A DNA stretch of 64,000 bases, from positions 1 through 64,000 of the forward strand of contig JANSXP010000026.1 in the NCBI GenBank assembly GCA_024742875.1, given 5' to 3'. The position numbers were made by a program, and so were the translations under genes. The DNA comes from Planctomycetaceae bacterium. Lineage in GTDB: Bacteria; Planctomycetota; Planctomycetia; Planctomycetales; Planctomycetaceae. Position 1 is the stretch's first letter; every line of letters begins with the position of its first letter. The notes under the pieces were generated by a model that saw only the letters and a list, made by a program, of their open reading frames with translations, ran no database searches and was not told the origin of the DNA. Below, one piece after another: positions 1 through 9,200 of this stretch.

Positions 1-1069
1 CCGTTTTGCCATCACCGCAGCGGTCGCACACGGTCTCAAAATATTGCGTCAGTTCAGGCCCCTGACCGATGATCACTGACGCATCGTATTCGGTCAGTCC
101 CAGTTCCTGCTGGAATCGCTCACGTCGGGCAGCCGGCGTTTCCGGCAGTTGCTCACGCACCGATGCGATCTGGGCCTCAGTCAAAACGACGGGGATCAGA
201 TCTGGATCCGGAAAGTAGCGATAGTCCGAAGAGTCTTCTTTCTCCCGCTGAGCGAATGTGGCGCTGCGTTCCGCGTCCCAGCCGCGTGTGACTTTGGGGG
301 CATCGTCAATCGTCTTGCCCGTCCTGCGAAACTCCTTCAGCTGCCGTTTGATTTCGTACTCAATGGCCAGTTCCACGTTGCGGAAGCTGTTCATATTCTT
401 GAGTTCCACGATGGGCGTCGCCGTTTTGGAACCATCTGCATTGTGCATGTGCAGGTTGACATTGGCATCGCACCGCAGCGAACCTTCCTGCATGTTGCAG
501 TCCGAAACCTCAATGAACAGCAGCAGCGTGCGCAGTTCTTCCAGATAACGACGCGCCTCGGAAGCTGTTCGCAGATCCGGCTCACTGACAATTTCCAGCA
601 GCGGGGTTCCCGTGCGGTTCAGATCGACGCAGCTGTCGCCTCCACCGCCCGACTCATCATGGATGTTCTTGCCGGCATCTTCCTCCAGATGAGCGCGCGT
701 AATATTGATGCGACGGGGTTCTCCGCCTTCTTCATCGCTGGCAATTTCCAGCCAGCCATTTTCACTGAAGGGCAGGTCAAACTGGCTGATCTGATAGGCC
801 TTCGGCAGATCCGGATAGTAATACTGCTTGCGATCCCATTTGGTGAACAGCGGGATGTGGCAGTTCAGGGCCAGCCCTGTCTTCAGGGACAAATCGAAAG
901 CATGCCGATTCATCACCGGCAGCGCGCCCGGCAACCCCAGACAAACTGGACAGGTCTGTGTATTGGGATGATCCGGATTGAACTTATTGGGACATCCGCA
1001 GAACAGCTTGGATTGGGTTTTGAGCTGAGTGTGGACTTCCAGTCCAATAATGACGGTATATTCAGACAT
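1..1069 (-). CDS. gatB: Asp-tRNA(Asn)/Glu-tRNA(Gln) amidotransferase subunit B (3' end outside window)
   Basis: GatB binds the mischarged tRNA and, with GatA and GatC, amidates Glu-tRNA(Gln) or Asp-tRNA(Asn) in the cytosol. About 356 N-terminal residues are visible; the family is usually near 480-500, so the tail domain lies beyond the window edge. The N-terminus reads IGLEVH, followed by a Zn-type cysteine set (C24, C26, C40, C43) around CPVCLGLPG. Further family signatures follow in order: [22 protein letters not shown] and [17 protein letters not shown]. The ATG at 1067-1069 puts IGLEVH at residue 8, as in homologues. No gatA or gatC is next to it here. The leader holds a 7-bp GCCCCTG/CAGGGGC hairpin of unknown role. 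Identification is very secure. Confidence 0.96.
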   Translation of the reverse strand, partial: MSEYTVIIGLEVHTQLKTQSKLFCGCPNKFNPDHPNTQTCPVCLGLPGALPVMNRHAFDLSLKTGLALNCHIPLFTKWDRKQYYYPDLPKAYQISQFDLPFSENGWLEIASDEEGGEPRRINITRAHLEEDAGKNIHDESGGGGDSCVDLNRTGTPLLEIVSEPDLRTASEARRYLEELRTLLLFIEVSDCNMQEGSLRCDANVNLHMHNADGSKTATPIVELKNMNSFRNVELAIEYEIKRQLKEFRRTGKTIDDAPKVTRGWDAERSATFAQREKEDSSDYRYFPDPDLIPVVLTEAQIASVREQLPETPAARRERFQQELGLTEYDASVIIGQGPELTQYFETVCDRCGDGKT

Positions 1070-1265
1070 AACTTTGACAACGTCCGGGAACAGCTTCGCG
1101 TGGTGCGGCAGTGTATCGAATCAGCAGCCGGAGTACAGTTGGCCGCGGCTGTGCCCCTGAGCCATTCCGCCAGGGGCCCACACAGATGATCGGCCATGCA
1201 GACAGCGGAACCATTTTCAACCGCCACTGCACGCGGCAAGACGTCGAGGTGAATTGACCAGACTG

Positions 1266-1757
1266 TCAGACAATCCACTCGGCCACGATTTCATGGACCG
1301 TTTCGCCTTCCAGAATTTCATAAGCGAGCAGGTGATCCACGATGGCACCTATCGCCGCCCAGTGGTTATCAGAAGACAGCGTGCGATGCAGCTCAATCGT
1401 CGTGTTTTCCAGATACTTCAGTCGCTGCTGGGGACGTGCCTCAAATGCGGCCGCCTGCCATGCCAGTTCCCAGTCCTGTCGCCACTCCGCGACGGTAGCC
1501 GGGTGAAACGGATCTCCGCGATGAATCATCTCCGCCACCGGCCCCGCCAAAGCCACGAGGATGGCGTTCTCCTGGAGACGCCGCTCTGAGAACTGTCCGG
1601 CGGGCCAGTGAATGGTCACATCGCCAAACCGTTTCGGACCATCGTCCCAGTCGGGATCGATGCTCAGTGACTGCACTTCACCACCCAGATAAATGCCAAC
1701 AAACGCGTGGCCCGCTTCGTGCCAGGCCGTGATTTGTTCTTCGCTGGATTGTGGCAT
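1266..1757 (-). CDS. Stand-alone M41 (FtsH-type) metallopeptidase-like domain protein
   Basis: This 163-residue protein carries HEAGH at residues 13-17, the HExxH zinc motif in the form typical of the FtsH protease domain (HEAGHA), followed by LVALAGPVAEMI, which resembles the helix after the zinc site in M41 peptidases. There is no AAA+ ATPase domain, no transmembrane segment and no signal peptide, so it is not FtsH. I chose the ATG at 1755-1757 because an upstream in-frame extension would overlap the P450 gene; with this start the two genes are 19 bp apart on the same strand and probably cotranscribed. Function is unknown: it could be a small cytosolic protease or an inactive relative. I did not assign the third metal ligand. 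Confidence 0.8.
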   Translation of the reverse strand: MPQSSEEQITAWHEAGHAFVGIYLGGEVQSLSIDPDWDDGPKRFGDVTIHWPAGQFSERRLQENAILVALAGPVAEMIHRGDPFHPATVAEWRQDWELAWQAAAFEARPQQRLKYLENTTIELHRTLSSDNHWAAIGAIVDHLLAYEILEGETVHEIVAEWIV

Positions 1758-1776
1758 GTTGCTGCAGTTGCTTCGC

Positions 1777-3219
1777 TCAGGCAGCTCGTCGGACGACCGC
1801 CGTTCGGGCTTCCGACGGCAGTTCCACCAGGTCATGAATCGAGCCGTGGACGGGGACCGTATTCGCAATCTGATCTGCCGCAATCAGGCGTGACGGGACG
1901 GAGCTGGTCGGCCCCAGCATGGTGGCAATCACACGGCCATCAACCGTTGCCCCCGACTCGATCTGAAAATGCCACTTTCGCAGCATCACGGCCAGAATCG
2001 TCCGCAGTTCCACCATCGCCAGCGATGCGCCGATACACATCCGCGAACCGGCGCCAAACGGCAGATACTCATACGCCGACGGTTTTGCATTCTCCCAGCG
2101 CTGCGGGAGAAAACGCGCATAATCGGCAAACGTATCACCACGATGATGCGTCATGAACTGGCTGAAGATCACCGGCGTTCCGGCCGGCAGATTGAGTGGC
2201 CCCAGCGTCACCGGAGCCACGGCCACCCGCTGTGAATACGACGAGGCAGGCAGCACCCGCATACTCTCTTTGATGACCCAGTCCAGATACGTACAGTTCT
2301 GCAGTTCTGCAAAATCGGGCACACCTGCAGCCGTACAGGAATCGAGTTCCTGCTGTAGCCTCGCGGCCACATCCGGATGCTGGGCCAGCAAAAACAGCGT
2401 CCAGCTCAGAGTGTGTGCCGTCGTCAAATGGGCGGCAGCAAACGTCAGCGTGGCATGGCCCACCAGTTTTTCGTCGCTCAATTCCCGTTCGGTCCCCTGC
2501 GCGCGAAACATCAGACTCAGCACGTCCGGTCGCTGCGCAGAATTTCCTGCCTGCCGATGCCGACGAAACATGTCCTGAATACTGACCTCCAGTTCGTCGG
2601 CCATCTGCAACAGCTGTTCGTACTGACTGGTGTATTCTTCGGCCGCCACCAGCGCCCCCATGCCGACTCGGTGGTTCTGCCGCACCCAGTGATCGATTCG
2701 CGTTCCCAGCTCTTCGGAATACTCACCATCAGTAATGCCGAACAGCAGGGCGCCCGTCATTCGCACCATAAAGGTGACCATTTCTTCGTTCAGGTCGTGC
2801 AGCTGACCGGTCTGCCAGTCGGCCATCAGGTCGGACGTCATTCCCACGATGGTCTCGTGATACTGCGGAAGCACCTTTTTGGCAAAGACGTCCATCATGA
2901 TGCGACGGGCATCCCGGTGCTCGCTGCCATTGACGCTCAATAACCCCGACGTCACACGACGCTGGGCCGATCGTCTTCCGCCACGCACCGCAAAAAAACG
3001 GGAATGAAAATTGGTGGGGTCGGTCAGCACGCGACGATTGAGCTCTGGTGAGAACACAAACGCGATTCGCTGCCCTTTTTCTTCCAGCACGGCAAGATCG
3101 CCAAATTCTGCCTGCAGACTGCGCATGCAGGCAATGGGATCTTCGGGGAAGCTCATCAGGCTTCCGTGCCGAACGGGTGGCGATTGATCTGGCAGCGGTA
3201 GTGTTTGAAAGTCGCCCAT
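1777..3219 (-). CDS. Cytochrome P450
   Basis: A 480-residue haem-thiolate monooxygenase. The haem-binding loop FGAGSRMCIG places the cysteine ligand near residue 395. The K-helix ExxR is ESMR near residue 316, and the I-helix region around residue 262 reads AAAHLTTAHT, a variant of the usual AGxxT oxygen-activation motif. There is no N-terminal membrane anchor, so it is probably soluble and needs a separate ferredoxin/reductase, which is not encoded nearby. Substrate cannot be inferred from sequence; overall it resembles the CYP family widespread in bacteria with fatty-acid or terpenoid substrates. It is transcribed away from plsY and probably with the small M41-like gene just downstream. Confidence 0.93.
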   Translation of the reverse strand: MGDFQTLPLPDQSPPVRHGSLMSFPEDPIACMRSLQAEFGDLAVLEEKGQRIAFVFSPELNRRVLTDPTNFHSRFFAVRGGRRSAQRRVTSGLLSVNGSEHRDARRIMMDVFAKKVLPQYHETIVGMTSDLMADWQTGQLHDLNEEMVTFMVRMTGALLFGITDGEYSEELGTRIDHWVRQNHRVGMGALVAAEEYTSQYEQLLQMADELEVSIQDMFRRHRQAGNSAQRPDVLSLMFRAQGTERELSDEKLVGHATLTFAAAHLTTAHTLSWTLFLLAQHPDVAARLQQELDSCTAAGVPDFAELQNCTYLDWVIKESMRVLPASSYSQRVAVAPVTLGPLNLPAGTPVIFSQFMTHHRGDTFADYARFLPQRWENAKPSAYEYLPFGAGSRMCIGASLAMVELRTILAVMLRKWHFQIESGATVDGRVIATMLGPTSSVPSRLIAADQIANTVPVHGSIHDLVELPSEARTAVVRRAA

Positions 3220-3537
3220 ATTCCGGTCGTCCCTGACGGAAATTGACTGTTGGCGTGCTGGTTGCAGTCAGCCTGTCACTGCCCGCGAAGCGTGGTGAAA
3301 CGTCTCGGGAAGCTCGGCGGCAGGCTGGAGCTGATTGACTTGGTTTGCAAGAGGATCTGCAGACGGACAGCGTCTTGCGGAACGCGGTCGGTGCCACGCC
3401 GGTTTCTATCGGAAATCCCCCAAGTTGAACAGAGAAGCTGCAGAATTCGGGGCCTGCTGCCGGATATTTGTCCCCTGGATGACTATGGTGAGCGGCATTG
3501 AGTTTGCCCAGTTTACAGTTCCACTGCGGATAATTTT
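3220..3537. other. Divergent intergenic region between P450 and plsY
   Basis: About 318 bases between divergently transcribed genes, so promoters for both should lie here. Short ORFs in the region have no recognisable product and overlap one another, and I treat them as chance. No convincing operator, hairpin or RNA gene was seen. Confidence 0.5.
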
Positions 3538-4242
3538 GTGAGCGTTGTTTTTGGCTGTTTGGTGGGGTTTCTGATAGGCGGCATCCCGTTTGGGTATCTG
3601 CTGGGGAGATCGCTGCTGAAGGACGATATCCGCAATCATGGCAGCGGAAACATCGGGGCGACCAACGTCGCACGCGTCATCGGCTGGAAATGGGGCGCTG
3701 TCGTCCTTGTTCTGGATGCCCTGAAGGGCATGCTGCCCACGTGGGCCGCCGTCGCGTGGGCTCAGCAGAATCAGCCCCAACTGCAGTATCACCTGGCTGT
3801 CGCCACCGGCATCAGCGCTATTGTTGGACACATGTATCCCGTCTATCTGCGACTGCGGGGAGGCAAAGGGGTGGCGACCGCACTTGGCGTTGTACTGGTA
3901 CTCGGCCCCCAGGCCGTCCTGGCAGCATTCGTGGTGTTTGCCACCATTGCATTTACCACAAGGCTGATCGGACTGGCGTCCATGCTGGCGGCACTGACCT
4001 ATGGCGGATGCCAGTTGTACCTGCTTCGGGGGGTCTGGCTGACATCGGACAAGTGGTCATTAACCCTGTTTTCGGTCGCCATTCCTCTGCTGATTATCTG
4101 GCGGCACCGCTCAAACATCATGCGGATGATCAAAGGGACAGAGCCACCGATTTCTGAGTCCGCGCGGCCACAGGATGCCACCGGCGATCATGAGCAGCCG
4201 ACAGCACAGCCATCTGACTCAGACAGCGACACCCGCTCTTAG
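3538..4242 (+). CDS. plsY: Glycerol-3-phosphate acyltransferase PlsY
   Basis: PlsY is an inner-membrane enzyme that transfers an acyl group from acyl-phosphate to glycerol-3-phosphate, the first step of phosphatidic acid synthesis. Family signatures are GSGNIGATNVAR in the first cytosolic loop, HMYPVYLRLRGGKGVATALG in the second, and several hydrophobic segments between them. The protein is 234 residues, longer than the usual ~200 because of a hydrophilic acidic tail (about 35 residues rich in Asp, Ser and Pro). The start is GTG at 3538. It is convergent with the SecA-like gene, 32 bp away. Confidence 0.93.
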   Translation: MSVVFGCLVGFLIGGIPFGYLLGRSLLKDDIRNHGSGNIGATNVARVIGWKWGAVVLVLDALKGMLPTWAAVAWAQQNQPQLQYHLAVATGISAIVGHMYPVYLRLRGGKGVATALGVVLVLGPQAVLAAFVVFATIAFTTRLIGLASMLAALTYGGCQLYLLRGVWLTSDKWSLTLFSVAIPLLIIWRHRSNIMRMIKGTEPPISESARPQDATGDHEQPTAQPSDSDSDTRS

Positions 4243-4274
4243 CCCGCTGTCTGTTCTGCCTGCCACAGCAGCCA

Positions 4275-6173
4275 TCAGGCATCATCTGCCGCGTTGCCAA
4301 ACAGGTTGTCCCGGCTGATGTCTCGGCGCAGTAACTCCGCCCGCGCGTGAAACTGCAGTTTCTCAGCGGCCCCCTGAAGACGCCGCAGCTGTCTGCTGAA
4401 GTCGACGTCGGCTTCGCCCGTCGCCCCGGCTTCCCGGCAGATGGCGGCTCCCAGCCAGCCGCCGTAGCGCTGGATCAGAGTGTCCTCGGCCGACACAAAC
4501 GTCTCCGCCGACCCCGCATTTCCCTGGCGAGCGCCGCGCCCCACCAGCTGGCGATCCATACGACTGCTCAGTTGACACTCAGCCACCACAACGTGCAGAC
4601 CGCCTCTTTCCAGGACCACCCTGGCAACGGGAATATCGGTGCCTCGTCCCGCCAGATTGGTTGCGATTGTGATGGCTCGCAGCTCCCCCGCGCGATGGAC
4701 GATGTCGGCTTCTTCTTCGTTCTGCAGACCATTGAGCAGCTGAAACACGAGTCCCCGCTCGGTGAACAGGCGGGCGAGCGCACAGCTTTCCGAGATCGAC
4801 TGAGTGCCAATCAACACCGGTCGCCCCTGATCATGCAGTTCCCGCACACTCTCCACGATTGCCAGATGCTTGTCAGCACGCGTGGCAAAAAATCGAGTTG
4901 GCCGCACAATTCTCTGAGACGGTCGTCGCAGGGGAATCTCCGCCACTTCGCTGCGATACACCACCCGCAGTTCCGCCTCGCAGCCAACCGCGGTCCCCGT
5001 CATTCCACACAGATTCTGGTACAGCCGAAAAAACCTCTGCCGTGTGATCTGCGCCAGTGATTCCTTCTCGGCGGTAATCGGCAGACCTTCCCGGGCCTCG
5101 ATCGCCTGGTGAAGTCCGTCCTGCCACGAACGATCCTCAAAGATACGTCCTGTGGTTTCATCCACAATGCGGACTTCTTCGTCTTCCACCACATAGTGCA
5201 CATTGCGACGAAACGTATGCTCGGCCCGCAGAGCCTGCTCCACATAATCGGTCCAGGGACGCTGCAGTACAGCGGTCGGGATCGCGATATCATCCGCGTA
5301 GCAGCGCTGCTGACCGTCCGGCAGCAGCTGCGGTTTTCCTGTCACCACATCAATCCGATAGTGCTCCTCGGGTTGCAGCAGCCCCGCCACCTCACAGGCA
5401 ACCAGATGGGCCTCATGATCGATCGCCCGATCGCCCTGCGATACACTGAGGACCAGCGGAGAAGCCGCATCGTCAATCAGGACGCTGTCTGCTTCATCCA
5501 CGACAGCATGCACCAGCCCCCGCTGCATGGTGGCCCGCTGATCAGGGCCGGTCTGCTGTAAATCTCGCAGGAGACGACTCCCGAGAGTCGCTGACTGCTC
5601 CCGACGCAGCGTAAGCTGATCGCGCAGGTAGTCGAATCCGAATTCATGGCCCGTGCCGTAGGTCACATCGCAGTCGTACGCCGCCTGCTTCACTGACGTC
5701 TCCCCCTGCTCGGGCGTCAGGCCGACCGTCATCCCCAGTTGCTGCATCACGGGAATCGCCAGATTGCAGTCGCGTTCAGCCAGATAGCTGTTCGGCGTCA
5801 TCACGTGAACGCCGCTTCCGGGGATCGCCAGAAAACCGGCCGTGGCGATTGCGACAAACGTCTTGCCCTCTCCCGTCTGCATCTGGGCGATGTGTCCCTG
5901 AGCCAGCTGCAGCACGGCGGTCAGCTGGACATCGTACAACTCGACCTTGTGTGCGCGGCGCAGTGCCTCAAACACAAGGGCGATCCCCGCGACCAGTTGC
6001 TCAGGCTGCCCAGACTGCGGTGCTGCGCAAAACTCTGTGCGCAGATGGGCGGCTTCACGAATGAGTTCGTCTGCGCTGAGAGGCTGCAGCGACCGGGCAA
6101 GTGACCGGACAGGAGCAACCATCGTTTCCGTCCCGCGTCGCACGGGCTTTCGGGCAAAGACGGCTCCCCACAT
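4275..6173 (-). CDS. Short SecA-like translocase ATPase
   Basis: A 632-residue SecA/DEAD-family motor. Walker A is MQTGEGKT (residues 98-105), the DEAD box region is VVDEADSVLIDD (near 224), and the second ATPase half carries TNLAGRGTDI (near 507) and QLVGRGARQGNAG, all SecA signatures. Housekeeping SecA is 800 residues or more. Here the sequence ends soon after the second nucleotide-binding fold, so most of the helical scaffold/wing region and the C-terminal Cys-rich SecB/zinc tail are missing. The gene starts 30 bp after the stop of the TolC-family gene, so the two are probably one transcript. I infer an accessory, specialised export role rather than general secretion. A primary SecA should exist elsewhere in the genome. 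Confidence 0.88.
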   Translation of the reverse strand: MWGAVFARKPVRRGTETMVAPVRSLARSLQPLSADELIREAAHLRTEFCAAPQSGQPEQLVAGIALVFEALRRAHKVELYDVQLTAVLQLAQGHIAQMQTGEGKTFVAIATAGFLAIPGSGVHVMTPNSYLAERDCNLAIPVMQQLGMTVGLTPEQGETSVKQAAYDCDVTYGTGHEFGFDYLRDQLTLRREQSATLGSRLLRDLQQTGPDQRATMQRGLVHAVVDEADSVLIDDAASPLVLSVSQGDRAIDHEAHLVACEVAGLLQPEEHYRIDVVTGKPQLLPDGQQRCYADDIAIPTAVLQRPWTDYVEQALRAEHTFRRNVHYVVEDEEVRIVDETTGRIFEDRSWQDGLHQAIEAREGLPITAEKESLAQITRQRFFRLYQNLCGMTGTAVGCEAELRVVYRSEVAEIPLRRPSQRIVRPTRFFATRADKHLAIVESVRELHDQGRPVLIGTQSISESCALARLFTERGLVFQLLNGLQNEEEADIVHRAGELRAITIATNLAGRGTDIPVARVVLERGGLHVVVAECQLSSRMDRQLVGRGARQGNAGSAETFVSAEDTLIQRYGGWLGAAICREAGATGEADVDFSRQLRRLQGAAEKLQFHARAELLRRDISRDNLFGNAADDA

Positions 6174-6203
6174 GATTTTATCCGTCAGTTGTGCGGGCCG
6201 CGG

Positions 6204-9200
6204 TCACCGATCAGAAGGCAGACGTCGCCACGTGGTCGGGGTCAGAGGAATCGGAACACTGCGGGACCGACCACTGGCCGGACTCTGCCGCGATGTTGTG
6301 CGGCCCTGCGGCCGGCCAGTCGAACGACCGGGGGCTGTCGCCGGCGACCGTCGTGCAGGTCCTGCTGCCGGTCTTTCGATCGAATAACCAATCTGAATGT
6401 TGCCGTTGGTCGGATCATCCAAAGCTGCTTCCACGTCTGTTGCCGGCTCCAGCGGCTCGATGTCCCCAAACAGGGGCGCCTGAAGATCACTGTTCAGATT
6501 CTGTGTCGACGGACCAGCACTGGACTGCAGCCGCTCAGAGACCCATGCCTGCTGTGTGCCGTCCAGCTTCGGCCGCGAATTCCGGGAGCGGAGCAGGGTC
6601 CCCATCTCTTTTCTCAGTTTGATCAGGGCGATCGCATGGTCGATTTCTGCCTGGACAAATGAGGCTTCTTCGTCCGCGAGACGCTCAAAAGAGTCCAGCA
6701 GATCTTCCAGCAGCAGCGTCGCGGAATCCTCCGCGGATGGAAGCACTTCAAAGCGGTCCAGCAGGTAGCGGGATTCACGATCGGCGGCCAGCATCGATTG
6801 ATACCGGCTGAGGATTTCTGAGTGAGCGGTTTGCACTTCACGGTTGGCAATTTCGACGTCCGTGAGGGACTTCTCAACTGTCGCCCGAAAGATGTTGACC
6901 GCGCGCTTCAGTTCCCACTGCCGCTGCTCATATCTGGCCTGAGCGGCTCGGTTGCCCAGCGGCACTTCAAATTCCAGACCAAGCGTGTAGCCCGGACGAT
7001 TGTCGGCAAACTGCCCCTGAAACGCTCGGTACACATTGGAACTGCCTGCCAGGTCGGCCACGTAGGTTTCGACAAGAAAGTCCAGTCGCGGCAGCAGTTC
7101 ATTGCGACTGACGCCCAGTCGCACGCCGGCCGCTCTCATACGGCGAATGGCCTCCGAGATATCCGGTCGGTTGGCCAGCGCGGTGTGCAGAATGGTCTGC
7201 ACGTCCGCTCCGTCAGTCAGAAAACCGGGAGGTTCTGTCGGCAGCAGTTCTGTCTGTCCGCCGTTGAGCATGTACGGCGAATTGACTCGCAGTCGCAGCT
7301 GAGCTTCTGCATCCTTCACTCGGGCCAGCGTCCGCTGAATGCGGGTGCGAGCGCGGGCGACAGCTGCGCGAGCTCGCAGGACCTGCCGTGGAATTGTGTC
7401 CACCTTGCTGCGTCCCTCAAGACGATCGAGCACATCCTGAGCGGAAGCCAGCAGCTTTTGACGCTGGAAGAATTCGGCCCGGGCACGATACAGGGTCCAG
7501 TAGGCTTCGGTCACTTCTGTCAGATGATCCTGCAGCGCGGACACCACTTCGTCTTCCGACGTGTTGGCCTGGATGCGGGCCAGAACAATTTCGCTTTCGT
7601 TATACGTGCGCCCCGCTCCATCCAGCAGCGGCTGTCGGTAGCTGAGTTCCAGACGTGTCGAGCCCTGGTTGTTGGGGACAAAGAATCGCGAGTTCTGATT
7701 CTCATGGCCGATTTCCTGAGCAAAGCGGAATTCGCCCCCCTCTTTAGTGCGTCTGCGAAACCCGCCCGCACCCAGCACCTTTCGTGTGAGCAGGCGGTCT
7801 TCACCATTGCCTGTCGTCAGGTCACTGCCCACAGGGTCGTTCAGGTCGTCGTAGGTTGTTTCAAGAAATCCCGTCCAGTCAAATCGAGCCATCTCCTGAG
7901 CGACCACACGGTACTGCACCTCTGGCTCCGCCTTGATGGCGATGACCTGGGGAGAGTAAACCATCGCGTCCTGCAGCAGAGAACTGACATCAACCGGATG
8001 CGAGTCAGCGTGCACGCCCATGCTGCCGCGAACCGCAGCAGTCCACCACGGCTCGAAATCGGCCGGGATGTCGGGCACGACAGGAATGACGGGAGACAGG
8101 GTGGGCTGCGGCGTTGCCATCACCCGCGACTTATACGGCTCCATCCAGCGATCGGCGTCCGCTTCCACAGTCGCACGGAAACCCGACGTCCCCGGAGCGC
8201 GACCGAAAAACGAATGCCCAAACGCGGGCCGTTCCACCTGTTCAGAATTGGCTGGTGGTGATGAATCCAAACCCGGTGGAACGACGATAATTTCGGCGTC
8301 ATTGCGGCTGGCTGGCCCCTGTATGGATTCGGGCAACGGATCGGGTACTGGCTGAATCGGAAAGACTCCCGGAGAAGCATTCAGCGGCAGCCCGGGCACA
8401 GGTTCTGAGGGACCATCACCGGGAAGCGGTGGTTCGTACCCCTGAACACCAGGGGCGATGGGAACCGGTGGCGTGTCTTCCACGATTGGAGGGGCAGGCA
8501 GCGGCACGTCATCAGCAATCGGTGCCGGCGTCGGAGTAATTTGCTGGACGGTGGAGCGAGACAGTGCGGGCAGGGACGGCGTGGTGACTGGCCGACCGGG
8601 TGGACCGGCAACAGGCCCCCGCGAAGGCGAGTCCTGAGCAAACACTCTGGGCATCGTCGCCAGGACATCCGGCGCTGCGGGCTCGTTCAACACGGCGGGA
8701 TCAAACAGCGGGAAAGCAGGCAAGTCAGCGTCTACGGGCTCCGTCATCGGCCGGTTTCGTATGGCGTCAGGAGTATTCTGATGCGCTGGCTCACCATGCG
8801 GCAGACTTCCTGCCGCGTCAGACGGCAGACTTCCTGCCGCGTCAGACGGCAGACTTCCTGCCGCGTCAGACGGCAGACTTCCTGCCGCGTCAGACGGCAG
8901 ACTTCCTGCCGCGTCAGACGGCAGACTTCCTGCCGCGTTAGACGGCAGACTTCCTGCCGCGTTAAGAGACGAACTCTCTGGCGCGCTCGGGGGCAGACTC
9001 TCTGGCAGCTCAAACCGAGGAAGTTGGTCTTCAGGATCCGGCAGTTGAAATGCGGGCAGCGTGAGCGTTTCTTCAGAGTCAGAAGTGGCAACCTGCGCCT
9101 GAGAGACACTGTGAAAAGGATGGGCCGCAGCAATCTGTTCGTGCACACTGGTGTGCGGCTGTCTGGGGAGAATTTGAATGCTGTGTTCCTCGACGTCCGG

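Noticed and set aside
1146-1190. tRNA-like sequence in the gatB leader (GGCGGAAT with GCCCCTG arms)
   Set aside because: The CAGGGGC partner is only about 25 bases away, so it is a short hairpin, not an acceptor stem; no anticodon arm and no matching 3' end.
6822-8261. Long plus-strand ORF (479 codons) inside the TolC-family gene
   Set aside because: It is the antisense shadow of a well-supported TolC domain, with atypical composition (His, Arg and Gln rich) and no motif.
8801-8968. CRISPR array
   Set aside because: Units are contiguous with no spacers and encode an octapeptide repeat in frame.
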